In this document: positions 26,900 through 35,302 of the stretch, in pieces
Layout: every line of letters starts with the position of its first letter
Numbering within the stretch: position 1 is the first letter of the stretch
DNA from: Enterococcus avium ATCC 14025
Lineage (GTDB): Bacteria; Bacillota; Bacilli; Lactobacillales; Enterococcaceae
Assembly: GCF_000406965.1 (NCBI RefSeq)
Contig: NZ_KE136363.1
Coordinates: 167,633-231,632, forward strand
Reading direction: 5' to 3'
DNA length: 64,000 nt
Translations under genes and position numbers: made by a program
Notes under the pieces: model-generated
What the model saw: the letters and a program-made list of their open reading frames with translations, nothing else
What the model was told of the DNA's origin: nothing
The model's database searches: none

Positions 26900-28045
26900 A
26901 TGAAAACATTTATTTATGCTGACAAATTCTTTTTAAACTCTGGTGTAAAAGGTGCAGGTTATTTAGATGTCACTGATGGCATTTTTGGAGCATATACGAA
27001 GGAAAAACCAGAAGGAGCAGAAATCATTGACCAAAGTGGAAAATGGATCGCCCCTGGTTTAGTGGATACACATATTCATGGCTATAAAAATCATGACGTG
27101 ATGGACAACGATGCTGATGGCATCAAGGTTATGTCTGAAGCTTTATTATCTTGTGGTGTAACAAGTTTCTTACCAACAACGCTGACTTCTTCGAAAGAAC
27201 GTTTGAAGGATGTTGCCGAAACAATTGGAAAAATGTACAAAGAGGTTGACGGCGCGAAAATTCAAGGAATTTACTTTGAAGGACCATTCTTTACAGAAGA
27301 ACACAAAGGGGCACAAAATCCTAGCTACTTTGGTGATCCAGACTTGGATACATTCCATGAATGGCAAGAAGCTTCCGGCGGTTTGATCAAAAAGATCGCT
27401 TTAGCGCCTGAACGTAAAGGTGTTAAAGAGTTTGTCAAAACAGTCACTGATGAAGGTGTAGTCGTTTCATTGGGACACTCAAATGCGACATTGGAAGAAG
27501 CTCAAGAAGCCGTTGAAGCTGGAGCAAGCGTTTTTGTTCATGCTTATAACGGGATGCGCGGCTTGAATCACCGTGAACCAGGTATGGTTGGTGCACTATT
27601 GACCTTACAACATGTCTTCTCTGAATTGATTTGCGATGGGCACCATGTGCATCCACAAGCAGCTGAAGTCTTGATGGAAAAGGCTGGACATGATCATGTG
27701 GCATTGATTACTGACTGTATGATGGCAGGCGGTATGCCTGATGGTAACTACAATTTGGGCGAATTCCCAGTCGTGGTCGCAGAAGGAACTGCCCGTTTAG
27801 AATCTGGTAATTTAGCCGGAAGTATCTTGAAATTGAAAGAAGCAATCAAAAATGTGGTTGATTGGGGAATTGCGACTCCGGAACAAGCCGTGATGATGGC
27901 TTCATATGTACCAGCAGTCAGCTGTAAAATTGATGACAAATGCGGGATGATCGCTGAAGGGCGCGCTGCGGACTTCATCGTATTAGAAACTAACATGGAT
28001 CTTGTAGCAACTTACCTTGATGGTGTTGAACGCTACCACGCGTAA
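26900..28045 (+). CDS. nagA: N-acetylglucosamine-6-phosphate deacetylase
   Basis: Amidohydrolase that removes acetate from N-acetylglucosamine-6-phosphate in amino-sugar catabolism and cell-wall recycling. The 381 residues show DTHIHGYKNHDVMD (metal site), YFEGPFF (metal Glu), SLGHSNAT, VHAYNGM, CDGHHVHP and LITDCMMAGG (catalytic Asp). The ribosome binding site AGGGAGAG precedes the ATG. It is monocistronic and likely induced by amino sugars through the operator at 26824. Confidence 0.96.
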   Translation: MKTFIYADKFFLNSGVKGAGYLDVTDGIFGAYTKEKPEGAEIIDQSGKWIAPGLVDTHIHGYKNHDVMDNDADGIKVMSEALLSCGVTSFLPTTLTSSKERLKDVAETIGKMYKEVDGAKIQGIYFEGPFFTEEHKGAQNPSYFGDPDLDTFHEWQEASGGLIKKIALAPERKGVKEFVKTVTDEGVVVSLGHSNATLEEAQEAVEAGASVFVHAYNGMRGLNHREPGMVGALLTLQHVFSELICDGHHVHPQAAEVLMEKAGHDHVALITDCMMAGGMPDGNYNLGEFPVVVAEGTARLESGNLAGSILKLKEAIKNVVDWGIATPEQAVMMASYVPAVSCKIDDKCGMIAEGRAADFIVLETNMDLVATYLDGVERYHA

Positions 28046-28061
28046 ATGAAAATAAATTTTT

Positions 28062-28087
28062 AACTCGGTCAATTTTTTGATCGAGTT
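28062..28087 (+). terminator. Terminator after nagA
   Basis: AACTCGGTCAA (28062-28072) pairs over 11 bp with TTGATCGAGTT (28077-28087), with one G-T pair, around a 4-nt loop, followed by more T residues. Confidence 0.9.
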
Positions 28088-28169
28088 TTTTTGATTTTGC
28101 TCAACTTTTTATGGTAAAATTTTTGGCAAAAGTTTTTGTGAGGAAAAATTTAATTAAAAGGAGAAATCT

Positions 28170-28871
28170 ATGGGACCAATAATTGGTGTTATGCCGCTGT
28201 ACGATGAAGACCGTGATAGTATTTGGCTGTTACCGGGGTATCAAGATTTGATTGAACAAAATGGCGGGATTCCCCTCATACTACCGTTGACGACTAATAA
28301 AGAGACGTTGCGTCCATTTTTGTCCATTTGCAGCGGTTTTCTTTTCACTGGAGGACAAGATGTTGACCCTGCTTTGTATGGAGAAGAAAAACAACCAGTC
28401 TGCGGTCCACAAAGCCTAACTCGTGATGAAATGGAGCTTTTTTTCATGAAAGAAGTGATAGCCGAGGACAAACCTTTACTAGCCATTTGTCGAGGTGTCC
28501 AATTACTAAACGTTTTGTGCGGGGGCACACTTTATCAAGATCTGCCAAGCGAATATAAGAGTAAGATTGATCACCATATGAAGGCTCCCTATGATCAAGT
28601 TCAACATAAGGGTGATCTGCCTGAAGATAGTTTGTTACAGCAACTATTGCAGCGAGATGAAATGGGAGTAAATAGTTATCATCATCAGGGGATTAAAGAT
28701 TTGGGTGCTGGATTAGAAGTGACAGCGATCTCGACAGATGGATTGATTGAAGGCATTTCTTTACCAGATGCGGAATTCGTTTTAGGTGTTCAGTGGCATC
28801 CTGAATTTTTCAATGCTGTTACGGTGGAAAACCAAGCATTGATGGCAGCGTTTCTTGCAGCATGTAAATAA
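28170..28871 (+). CDS. Peptidase C26 / class I glutamine-amidotransferase-like protein (PuuD family)
   Basis: A 233-residue protein of the gamma-glutamyl-gamma-aminobutyrate hydrolase family. The catalytic Cys is in LAICRGVQLLN and the catalytic His in GVQWHPEF. GFLFTGGQDVDPALYG is the family's other conserved block. Members cleave gamma-glutamyl amides; the physiological substrate here is unknown and no polyamine genes are nearby. AAAGGAG precedes the ATG. The nucleotidyltransferase gene follows 45 bp later, possibly in the same transcript. Confidence 0.9.
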   Translation: MGPIIGVMPLYDEDRDSIWLLPGYQDLIEQNGGIPLILPLTTNKETLRPFLSICSGFLFTGGQDVDPALYGEEKQPVCGPQSLTRDEMELFFMKEVIAEDKPLLAICRGVQLLNVLCGGTLYQDLPSEYKSKIDHHMKAPYDQVQHKGDLPEDSLLQQLLQRDEMGVNSYHHQGIKDLGAGLEVTAISTDGLIEGISLPDAEFVLGVQWHPEFFNAVTVENQALMAAFLAACK

Positions 28872-28916
28872 ACGCACGCTAAATCAAATGTAAAATGACT
28901 TAACGGGAGGAAAATA

Positions 28917-29435
28917 ATGGCTTATGAAGGAAGCAAAACTATCCCTGCAGACAAGGATAGTTTTCTTTGGATGATTGATTTATTAAATGAATGGCAAATT
29001 GATTATCGGGTGGAAGGCGGCTGGGGGATCGACACCCTTTTAGGAAAACAAACTCGAGAGCACCGAGATATCGACATTGATTTTGACGCTTCCGCTGAGG
29101 CAGAATTAATGGAAAAGCTATTAGAACTTGGGTACCAAATCATCACTGATGAGCGCCCCACGCGGGTGGAATTGTATCATCCTAAACATGGCTTCCTCGA
29201 TCTTCATCCCTTTGACCTTAGTGAGGCAGGGAAAATGAAGCAAGCAAATCCTGAAGGTGGTTGGTTTGAGCTAGAAGCCGATTGGTTTTCAGAAGCCATC
29301 TTTGAAGGACGCATGGTTCCTTGTGTTTCTGTTGAGGGACAAAGATTGTTTCACAGCGGTTATGAATTAAGAAAGATCGATATAATTGATTTGGATAAGC
29401 TGAACGATAGCTATCCAGTCGACAATTCTCAGTAA
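28917..29435 (+). CDS. Lincosamide nucleotidyltransferase-like protein (Lnu family)
   Basis: 172 residues with the nucleotidyltransferase core YRVEGGWGIDTLLGKQTRE and HRDIDIDFDA, in which the Asp residues bind the metal. Later blocks FLDLHPFDLS, QANPEGGWF and LFHSGYEL follow the order of the staphylococcal LnuA lincosamide enzyme as I remember it. LnuA-type enzymes adenylylate lincomycin and clindamycin. Whether this chromosomal homologue inactivates a drug is not known from sequence. The ribosome binding site GGGAGG precedes the ATG. Base composition looks like its neighbours, so it is probably not newly acquired. Confidence 0.75.
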   Translation: MAYEGSKTIPADKDSFLWMIDLLNEWQIDYRVEGGWGIDTLLGKQTREHRDIDIDFDASAEAELMEKLLELGYQIITDERPTRVELYHPKHGFLDLHPFDLSEAGKMKQANPEGGWFELEADWFSEAIFEGRMVPCVSVEGQRLFHSGYELRKIDIIDLDKLNDSYPVDNSQ

Positions 29436-29451
29436 AACAGACTGAGATTAC

Positions 29452-29721
29452 TCAGCTAGAAGATAGATAGGATTCGACTTCATGCTGTTGTAGTCTTCGT
29501 ATTTCTGTTTTTGGGAATGCTTGATAATCTTTGCGACGATAAAGCGCGTGATGATGATCCGTGCTTTTTTTCTTATTTTCAGCTAAATAGTCTGCATAAG
29601 CTTCGTCATTTACAAAAATTTTATAGGATTTTCGACCAGTTTCGCTGATGATTTCGTAGATACCACAGGGCACTCCTTGAAGCTGATCAGCAACTCTCAA
29701 GTAGAGCTTTGCGATCTCCAA
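29452..29721 (-). CDS. Hypothetical protein downstream of the Cys-rich gene
   Basis: A frame of 89 residues opening with a TTG at 29721 without a clear ribosome binding site, 3 nt after the stop of the Cys-rich gene. It has no recognised domain; the GIYEIISETGRKSYKIFV segment looks like a beta-strand pair, followed by a basic, His-rich helix region. The close spacing implies translational coupling. Alternatively the two frames may descend from one longer gene split by a frameshift. Function unknown. Confidence 0.5.
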   Translation of the reverse strand: MEIAKLYLRVADQLQGVPCGIYEIISETGRKSYKIFVNDEAYADYLAENKKKSTDHHHALYRRKDYQAFPKTEIRRLQQHEVESYLSSS

Positions 29722-29724
29722 GCT

Positions 29725-29895
29725 TTAAAAAGGAAAATCAATTCGTTGCAGTTGGCGCTTCTCATCTTTTTGAGAACAAATACATCTACCGCAGGTTCCG
29801 CAGAGATACTGTTCGTGATTTTCTAGACAGTCCCTTTTTCCTAGTAAAGGTGTCGCGCGACAATTTACTGCATAACATTCTGCACATTCTTCCAT
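29725..29895 (-). CDS. Small cysteine-rich protein, probably metal-binding
   Basis: A 56-residue protein with eight cysteines, arranged as CAEC near residue 4, single Cys at 12 and 23, then CGTCGRCIC at 33-41. The paired spacing suggests one or two zinc or iron sites. Support is strong for such a small gene: ATG at 29895, AGGAGG 9 nt upstream, and a promoter TTGAAA-N17-CATAAT just before it. The next frame begins 3 nt after its stop. No named family recognised. Confidence 0.7.
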   Translation of the reverse strand: MEECAECYAVNCRATPLLGKRDCLENHEQYLCGTCGRCICSQKDEKRQLQRIDFPF

Positions 29896-29919
29896 GATTA
29901 TAATCCTCCTTTTTTCTTT

Positions 29920-29948
29920 ATTATGTAATCAAAAACTGCAGTTTTCAA
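29920..29948 (-). promoter_or_regulatory. Promoter of the Cys-rich gene with a palindromic operator
   Basis: On the minus strand TTGAAA (29948-29943) and CATAAT (29925-29920) have 17-bp spacing. The perfect 14-bp palindrome AAAACTGCAGTTTT (29932-29945) overlaps the -35 and the spacer, which is where a repressor would act. The regulator is unknown. Confidence 0.6.
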
Positions 29949-29975
29949 TCATTTTTTTAAAGTATATTTTTGTAG

Positions 29976-29997
29976 GCTAGCGACATCTGTCGTTGGC
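29976..29997 (+). terminator. Terminator or attenuator ahead of the ABC exporter
   Basis: GCTAGCGAC (29976-29984) pairs with GTCGTTGGC (29989-29997), with G-T wobbles, around ATCT, followed by nine T residues on the plus strand. No plus-strand gene ends nearby: the closest is the Lnu-like gene 540 bp upstream, with minus-strand genes in between. It could therefore act as an attenuator in the leader of the ABC operon, or stop long antisense transcription. Confidence 0.6.
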
Positions 29998-30060
29998 TTT
30001 TTTTTTCGCTATGTTAAACTAAAGGAGTTAATAATTATGATAGATGAGGGGGATTATTCA

Positions 30061-30762
30061 ATGTCTTATATTGATGTTATAGATGAGAGCAAATATTACA
30101 AAATGGGTGAGACCATTATCAAAGCCAATGAAAAGATAAATTTCTCGATCGAAAAGGGAGAGGTCGCCGTAATCCTTGGTCCAAGTGGAGCAGGAAAATC
30201 TACAGTGTTGAATATTTTAGGCGGAATGGATAGCTGTGATGAAGGGAAAGTGGTGGTGGATGGAACCAATATTGCTGCTTTCAGTGATAAAGAATTAACC
30301 ACTTATCGCCGTAATGATGTCGGATTCGTTTTTCAGTTTTACAATTTGGTTCCTAATTTGACAGCTAAGGAAAATGTTGAATTGGCCTCACAAATTGTTT
30401 CGGATGCCATGGAGCCTGAAGCAGTTTTACAATCAGTTGGATTAGGTGAACGGATGGATAATTTTCCAGCCCAACTTTCCGGTGGAGAACAACAGCGGGT
30501 AACGATCGCACGGGCTTTGGCAAAACGACCAAAATTGTTACTTTGCGATGAACCGACGGGGGCTTTGGATTTTGAAACTGGAAAACAAATTCTTAAAATA
30601 TTACAGGATACTGCTCGGGAAAATGGCACGACAGTTGTCATCATCACCCACAATTCGGCGATTGCACCAATGGCTGATCGGGTGATTCGGATCAATGATG
30701 CCCAAGTGCGCAGCGAAGAGTTAAATGACCATCCTCAATCAATTGAAGATATTCAGTGGTAA
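30061..30762 (+). CDS. ABC transporter ATP-binding protein (MacB/LolD type)
   Basis: 233 residues with Walker A GPSGAGKST, signature LSGGEQQRVTIARAL, Walker B LLLCDEPTGALD and the H-loop IITHNS. The VFQFYNLVPNLTAKENV block is typical of MacB/LolD/BceA-type ATPases that work with FtsX-like permeases. The start is the ATG at 30061 with GAGGGGG upstream rather than the in-frame ATG at 30037. The permease gene follows 12 nt later. The cargo is unknown; these pairs export or sense peptides or lipids. Confidence 0.93.
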   Translation: MSYIDVIDESKYYKMGETIIKANEKINFSIEKGEVAVILGPSGAGKSTVLNILGGMDSCDEGKVVVDGTNIAAFSDKELTTYRRNDVGFVFQFYNLVPNLTAKENVELASQIVSDAMEPEAVLQSVGLGERMDNFPAQLSGGEQQRVTIARALAKRPKLLLCDEPTGALDFETGKQILKILQDTARENGTTVVIITHNSAIAPMADRVIRINDAQVRSEELNDHPQSIEDIQW

Positions 30763-30774
30763 GAGGTGAATAAG

Positions 30775-33390
30775 ATGAAAAAAGCGATGCGACGAACGAA
30801 TTGGCGTGAGATTCGCCAATCAAAAACTCGATTTTTCTCTATCTTGGGAATCATTTTCCTAGGTGTCGCTTTTTATGTTGGCTTGCGGGCGACTGGACCA
30901 GATATGCTTAAGACGGCCTCTAGTTATTATCAGAAGCAGAACCTGGCGGACACACGAGTGGTCTCTTCCCTCGGAATTACCGCTACTGAAATTAAAAAGA
31001 TTGAAGAAGTTGAAGGCATTAAAGCAGAAGGGCGTTACTTTCAAGACGTTAATTTGAGTAAAGAAGACCAAGTCTTTCGTATTTTTAGTTATGATTCAAA
31101 GCAGACATTGAATCGCGTGGTGGTTACTAAAGGACGTTTGCCGAAAAACTCAGAAGAAATCGTTTTGGATGATCGAGCTTTAGAAAAGGGCTATAAGCTG
31201 AATCAACGCTTCGACATTTCAGCTGATGAGACACAAAAGCATTTCAAAAGAGCAAATTTTAAGATCGTTGGTTTCGTAAAAAGCCCCGAGTTTATTGAAA
31301 CGATTTCTCGTGGAAATACGACAGTTGGAAAAGGATCAATTGATTGCTTCGCCTTCATTTTGCCAGAGAGTTTCACGCAAAAGGTCTACTCTGAGGCGTT
31401 GATCAGCTACAAGGATTTAGAAAAAAGTTCTGCCTATTCTGATCAGTATGAAAAACGTTTGAAGAATGATCAGAAGAAACTGAAAAATCAATTAAAGGAA
31501 ATTGCACCTCTTCGTTTAGCTGATTTAAAGAAGGAGCAGCAAGAAAAACTAGATCGGGCGAAAGAGAAATTCCAGCAGGAAACATCCTTAGATATTGATC
31601 GACTTACTCCTAAGCAATTGAGTGGGATAACGGCATTGAATCCTGAGCTTCCTGAGCAATTAGCGACTCTGGAAAAACAGCAGCAAACGATTGATCAGTT
31701 GCCAGCGCCAGAGTTCCATCTGTTTGATCGCTCAGAGAATCCTGGCTATAGCGAGTTTAAAGACAACGCTGACCGAATCTCGTCACTTGCTTCGGTCTTT
31801 CCATGGATCTTCTTTTTGATCGCGGCTTTAGTTACGCTAACGACTATGACTCGAATGGTTGAGGAGAAGCGCAATGAATTAGGAACGTTTAAGGCCTTGG
31901 GTTATCACAATGGTGAAATCGCGGAGAAATATTTGCTCTATGCTACATTGGCAGGTGGCGGCGGAACACTACTAGGTCTAGCAGTCGGTTTCTACTTGCT
32001 ACCAGTGATTATTTTTGATGCCTATGGGCAATTGTATAATCTGGAGGATGTGTTAACACCTTGGTATCTATCCTATGCACTAATTGCTTTAGCTGTAGCC
32101 TTAATCTGTTCTGTCGGCTCTGCTTGGCTTGTTCTGCGCTACGATCTAAGAGCAACACCAGCAACTTTAATGCAACCTAAGGCACCTAAAAATGGCAAAA
32201 GGATCTTTTTGGAGCGATTGGGCTTTGTCTGGCGACGACTGTCATTCAGTCAAAAGGTGACTTTGCGGAATTTATTCCGCTATAAACAGCGAATGCTGAT
32301 GACAGTAATCGGAATTGCCGGTTGCATGTCAATGATTATCACAGGATTTGGGTTGCGAGACTCAATTGGCGATATCGTTACCCTGCAATTTGATAAGCTT
32401 TGGCATTATCAAGGAACGATAGTTTTCAATGAGCCGCCATCATCGGAACAAGAACAAAGCTATGTGAAAGAGTTGGATACTTTAGCGAATTTTCAGGCGC
32501 ATCTGTTTGTTTCTTTAGAAACCTTTACGGCACAAACAGAAGGAGTTTCAAAGCAGGAAATTAGTCTTTCGGTTCCTAAAGAAACAACGAAGCTATCTGA
32601 TTTTTTGTCTTTTAAAAATCGAAAAAATGATATCCGTTATTCTTTAACTGATAATGGTGTCATTATCAATGAAAAACTGGCAAAGCTATTTGATTTGAAA
32701 CATGGGAGTCACTTTAAAATCAAGTCTATTTCAGGCAAAGAGTACGAGGTAAAAGTAGCTTCAGTGGCTGAAAATTATGTTGGACACTTTATTTATATGA
32801 CACCGAACTATTATCAACAAATATTTGATAAAGAGCCGACATACAATACGGATCTTTTACTTTTCAGTAAGGAACCAAATCAAGAAACAGAAAATCGAAT
32901 AGCGAAACAATTAATGGAAAACTCCGAAATTGCTAATGTCAGCTTTATGTCGAAGTCACGTGATGTGCTGAAGGACACGGTGCGAAGCCTCAATATTATT
33001 ATGTGGGTATTAATCGTTTCAGCCGGACTTCTAGCATTTATCGTTTTGTACAATCTGACCAATATCAATATCTCTGAACGAATTCGGGAATTGTCTACGA
33101 TTAAGGTTTTAGGCTTTTATGACGGCGAAGTAGTTCGCTATGTCTATCGGGAGAATATTCTGTTGACGCTGATGGGGATTTTGTTAGGATTGGTTTTAGG
33201 GAAAATCGAGCATGGCTATATTTTACAAACGGTTGAACTGGATCTGACTATGTTTTCGCCGGATATTCAACCGTTAAGTTATCTTTATGCTAGCTTGATT
33301 ACCTTGTTCTTTACGCTGGTTGTCGGAATAATCATGTATTTTCGCTTGAAGAAAATCGATATGATTGAAGCGTTAAAGGCAAATGACTAA
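30775..33390 (+). CDS. FtsX-like ABC transporter permease
   Basis: 871 residues with an N-terminal membrane segment, a long extracellular region (about 45-330) containing a charged coiled-coil stretch (SDQYEKRLKNDQKKLKNQ), then an FtsX block of three membrane segments. A second extracellular domain and a second FtsX block at the C-terminus follow. Both FtsX blocks carry the TIKVLGFYDGEV / GTFKALGYHNGEI type motif. It is the partner of the upstream ATPase. I start at the ATG at 30775, 6 nt after AGAGGTG; the frame is open to a GTG at 30766. Substrate not predictable. Confidence 0.9.
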   Translation: MKKAMRRTNWREIRQSKTRFFSILGIIFLGVAFYVGLRATGPDMLKTASSYYQKQNLADTRVVSSLGITATEIKKIEEVEGIKAEGRYFQDVNLSKEDQVFRIFSYDSKQTLNRVVVTKGRLPKNSEEIVLDDRALEKGYKLNQRFDISADETQKHFKRANFKIVGFVKSPEFIETISRGNTTVGKGSIDCFAFILPESFTQKVYSEALISYKDLEKSSAYSDQYEKRLKNDQKKLKNQLKEIAPLRLADLKKEQQEKLDRAKEKFQQETSLDIDRLTPKQLSGITALNPELPEQLATLEKQQQTIDQLPAPEFHLFDRSENPGYSEFKDNADRISSLASVFPWIFFLIAALVTLTTMTRMVEEKRNELGTFKALGYHNGEIAEKYLLYATLAGGGGTLLGLAVGFYLLPVIIFDAYGQLYNLEDVLTPWYLSYALIALAVALICSVGSAWLVLRYDLRATPATLMQPKAPKNGKRIFLERLGFVWRRLSFSQKVTLRNLFRYKQRMLMTVIGIAGCMSMIITGFGLRDSIGDIVTLQFDKLWHYQGTIVFNEPPSSEQEQSYVKELDTLANFQAHLFVSLETFTAQTEGVSKQEISLSVPKETTKLSDFLSFKNRKNDIRYSLTDNGVIINEKLAKLFDLKHGSHFKIKSISGKEYEVKVASVAENYVGHFIYMTPNYYQQIFDKEPTYNTDLLLFSKEPNQETENRIAKQLMENSEIANVSFMSKSRDVLKDTVRSLNIIMWVLIVSAGLLAFIVLYNLTNINISERIRELSTIKVLGFYDGEVVRYVYRENILLTLMGILLGLVLGKIEHGYILQTVELDLTMFSPDIQPLSYLYASLITLFFTLVVGIIMYFRLKKIDMIEALKAND

Positions 33391-33412
33391 ATTCTTACTA
33401 TGTTTAATCTCA

Positions 33413-33447
33413 TAGGAAACATCGGTAGCAAAAATACTGATTTCCTA
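33413..33447 (+). terminator. Hairpin after the ABC exporter
   Basis: TAGGAAA-(CA)-TCGGTA at 33413-33427 pairs with TACTGATTTCCTA at 33435-33447, with a 2-nt bulge and a wobble. A T5 run follows only after 7 nt, so termination here may be weak; a stronger hairpin lies at 33466. Confidence 0.45.
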
Positions 33448-33465
33448 GGTGGTGTTTTTACCGTG

Positions 33466-33513
33466 AACAAATAAAGGATCAGGCCTATTTATGGGTCTGA
33501 TCCTTTATTTGTT
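33466..33513. terminator. Bidirectional 17-bp hairpin terminator overlapping the end of the FUSC-like gene
   Basis: AACAAATAAAGGATCAG (33466-33482) pairs perfectly with its complement at 33497-33513. It stops plus-strand read-through from the ABC operon and minus-strand transcripts of the FUSC-like gene, whose last nine codons lie within the hairpin. Confidence 0.75.
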
Positions 33514-34078
33514 TGCGTACGTCATACAGCATTTTATTCAGATCCGCCTCTTTTTTGCGCAGTTCAACTAGATCCTCTTTGATCTGTTTCTCTTTTTCAT
33601 CTGTCTGAGGCGAAATAACGCCATTTAAAGAAATCCCAATGATTGTTCCGATGAACGTGTCTAAAACACGATTCAACGCGTAAACAAAGGACTCACCTTG
33701 GGGGATACTCAAGGCAATCAACAGCATCGTAGCAATTGCTGAAATGATTCCCGAATTATTATTCAGTCCATCAGAGAGAACGATCACCAAGATCACGAAT
33801 AGAGGTAAAATGAACAGTTCGATCAAAAAATCATTTTTAAAAAAAGCTTGAATATAGTAAAAAATCAAAGCTAATAATCCGCCAAGGGAGTTTCCTAATA
33901 CGCGGGAACGGCCAAAGGAGATGCTCGTGGTTAGATCCTGACGCAGAGAAAAAACGGCCGCCAATGCAGCGATCAACGGAGAACCGCGATCGGTCACATG
34001 AAATAACAAAATACATAGCATGACAGCTAAGGCGGTTTTTATCGTTCGCATACCTAAACGAAAACGACCAATTTGCAA
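33485..34078 (-). CDS. FUSC/aromatic acid exporter-like membrane protein (DUF939 type)
   Basis: 197 residues with four to five membrane segments in the first 150 and a coiled-coil tail (EKEKQIKEDLVELRKKEAD). The pattern TIKTALAVMLCILLF, then FSLRQDLTTSISFGRSRVLGNSLGG, and a later NRVLDTFIGTIIG is that of the FUSC/ArAE family of small-molecule exporters. Substrate unknown. The start is a TTG at 34078, 5 nt after AGGAGG; the ATG nine codons in has no ribosome binding site. Confidence 0.8.
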   Translation of the reverse strand: MQIGRFRLGMRTIKTALAVMLCILLFHVTDRGSPLIAALAAVFSLRQDLTTSISFGRSRVLGNSLGGLLALIFYYIQAFFKNDFLIELFILPLFVILVIVLSDGLNNNSGIISAIATMLLIALSIPQGESFVYALNRVLDTFIGTIIGISLNGVISPQTDEKEKQIKEDLVELRKKEADLNKMLYDVRKQIKDQTHK

Positions 34079-34138
34079 TATTTCCTCCTACTTTCTTTTC
34101 TTTATACTTAATAGTTTAGCGGAACTTTGACAAAAAAA

Positions 34139-34168
34139 CAAAAGGCATTGCCTAAACAATGCCTTTTG
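34139..34168 (-). terminator. Terminator after the Gfo/Idh/MocA gene
   Basis: CAAAAGGCATTG (34139-34150) pairs perfectly with CAATGCCTTTTG (34157-34168); on the minus strand the stem is followed by a T run. Confidence 0.9.
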
Positions 34169-34177
34169 TGGAGGAGA

Positions 34178-35137
34178 CTATTGGTTTTGTCGCCATTTTT
34201 GCTGCATTTGATCTAGAATGTCGATGACGTCTTTTGTGAAAAAGAGTGATTTATTCGGTATTTCACCTTGGATCATTTGCACCATATGTTCAATCTCGTA
34301 ATTCATTGCATTACTAGAAAATCCGGATTCGATTAGTTCTCTAGTTCCATCGTTAAAGAAAATTTCCGCTTGATCAGCCCTAAGATATTCATCAATCGTT
34401 AAATAGCCATTCTCAAATGCAACGATCCCTTTTTTCGGCATTTTCGCCTGGAAAGTCAAGCTAACTGTAGCCAGCTCGTTCTTGTCATTTTGTAGAATTG
34501 TTACTGATTGCTCATCGACACCAGTGGAAAAAGGCACCATGGTTGAGGCGATCACAGCAGGCTGTTCAGTCATAAACCAACGGGCAAAGGAAACTGCATA
34601 GGTTCCGATGTCTAGTAAGGCACCCCCGGCTAGATCAGGATTAAAGAAACGATTAGTTGGATCAGGTTCTTTGTAACTACCAAAAGGCGCTTGGATCATT
34701 TTTAATTTACCCATCCGACCAGTATCCATAAGTGCATGAAGTTCCTTATATAGAGGCATATTAAAGATCGTCATAGCTTCAGCTAAAACCAGTTCTTTTC
34801 TTTCCGCTAATTCAATTGCTGATTGCAGCTCAGACAGATTCATCGTGATGGCTTTTTCACACAATACGTGCTTACCTGCTTCCAAAGCTTGCATGATATG
34901 TTGATGATGCTGGCGATTTGGCACGGCAATATATATAATAGAAATATCCTTATCAGCTAATAATTCTTCGTAGCTGCCATACGCTTTTGGCAAATCGTAT
35001 TGTTCAGCAAATTTTTCTGCTTTTTCTAAAGTACGTGAGGCACAAGCGGTAAGTGTACTTGTTGTTTGGTCAAAACTTTCTGCAAAACTGTGGGCGATGC
35101 CGCCGAGTCCGACAATGCCCCATTGTAGATTGGTCAT
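34178..35137 (-). CDS. Gfo/Idh/MocA family oxidoreductase
   Basis: 319 residues. An N-terminal Rossmann domain begins with WGIVGLGGIAHSFAESF (glycine-rich NAD(P) loop), followed by the conserved AGKHVLCEKAITMN block whose EK pair is typical of the family. The C-terminal half is the alpha/beta substrate domain with GGALLDIGTYAVSFARW. Members oxidise sugars, inositols or trans-dihydrodiols; no neighbouring sugar genes point to a substrate. Monocistronic, with a strong terminator. Confidence 0.92.
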   Translation of the reverse strand: MTNLQWGIVGLGGIAHSFAESFDQTTSTLTACASRTLEKAEKFAEQYDLPKAYGSYEELLADKDISIIYIAVPNRQHHQHIMQALEAGKHVLCEKAITMNLSELQSAIELAERKELVLAEAMTIFNMPLYKELHALMDTGRMGKLKMIQAPFGSYKEPDPTNRFFNPDLAGGALLDIGTYAVSFARWFMTEQPAVIASTMVPFSTGVDEQSVTILQNDKNELATVSLTFQAKMPKKGIVAFENGYLTIDEYLRADQAEIFFNDGTRELIESGFSSNAMNYEIEHMVQMIQGEIPNKSLFFTKDVIDILDQMQQKWRQNQ

Positions 35138-35302
35138 AGTAATCCTCCTAAAGCTAGATTTAAATTTTCAATAATAAATAGATAAAACTTGTTGCGTCAT
35201 TTTCCAAAGTATAGCAGTAAATGTTAAAATATTTCAATCGATTTGCCAAAGAGCTGTTTTTTTTTCTAAAAAATCAGTAAAATAGAGAAGGAGGGATTTT
35301 TC

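Noticed and set aside
29709-29897. 62-codon plus-strand frame opposite the Cys-rich gene
   Set aside because: The minus-strand gene has a strong promoter, ribosome binding site and cysteine pattern; the plus frame has none.
30339-30695. 118-codon minus-strand frame inside the ABC ATPase gene
   Set aside because: Antisense shadow of a gene with all Walker motifs; no start signals.
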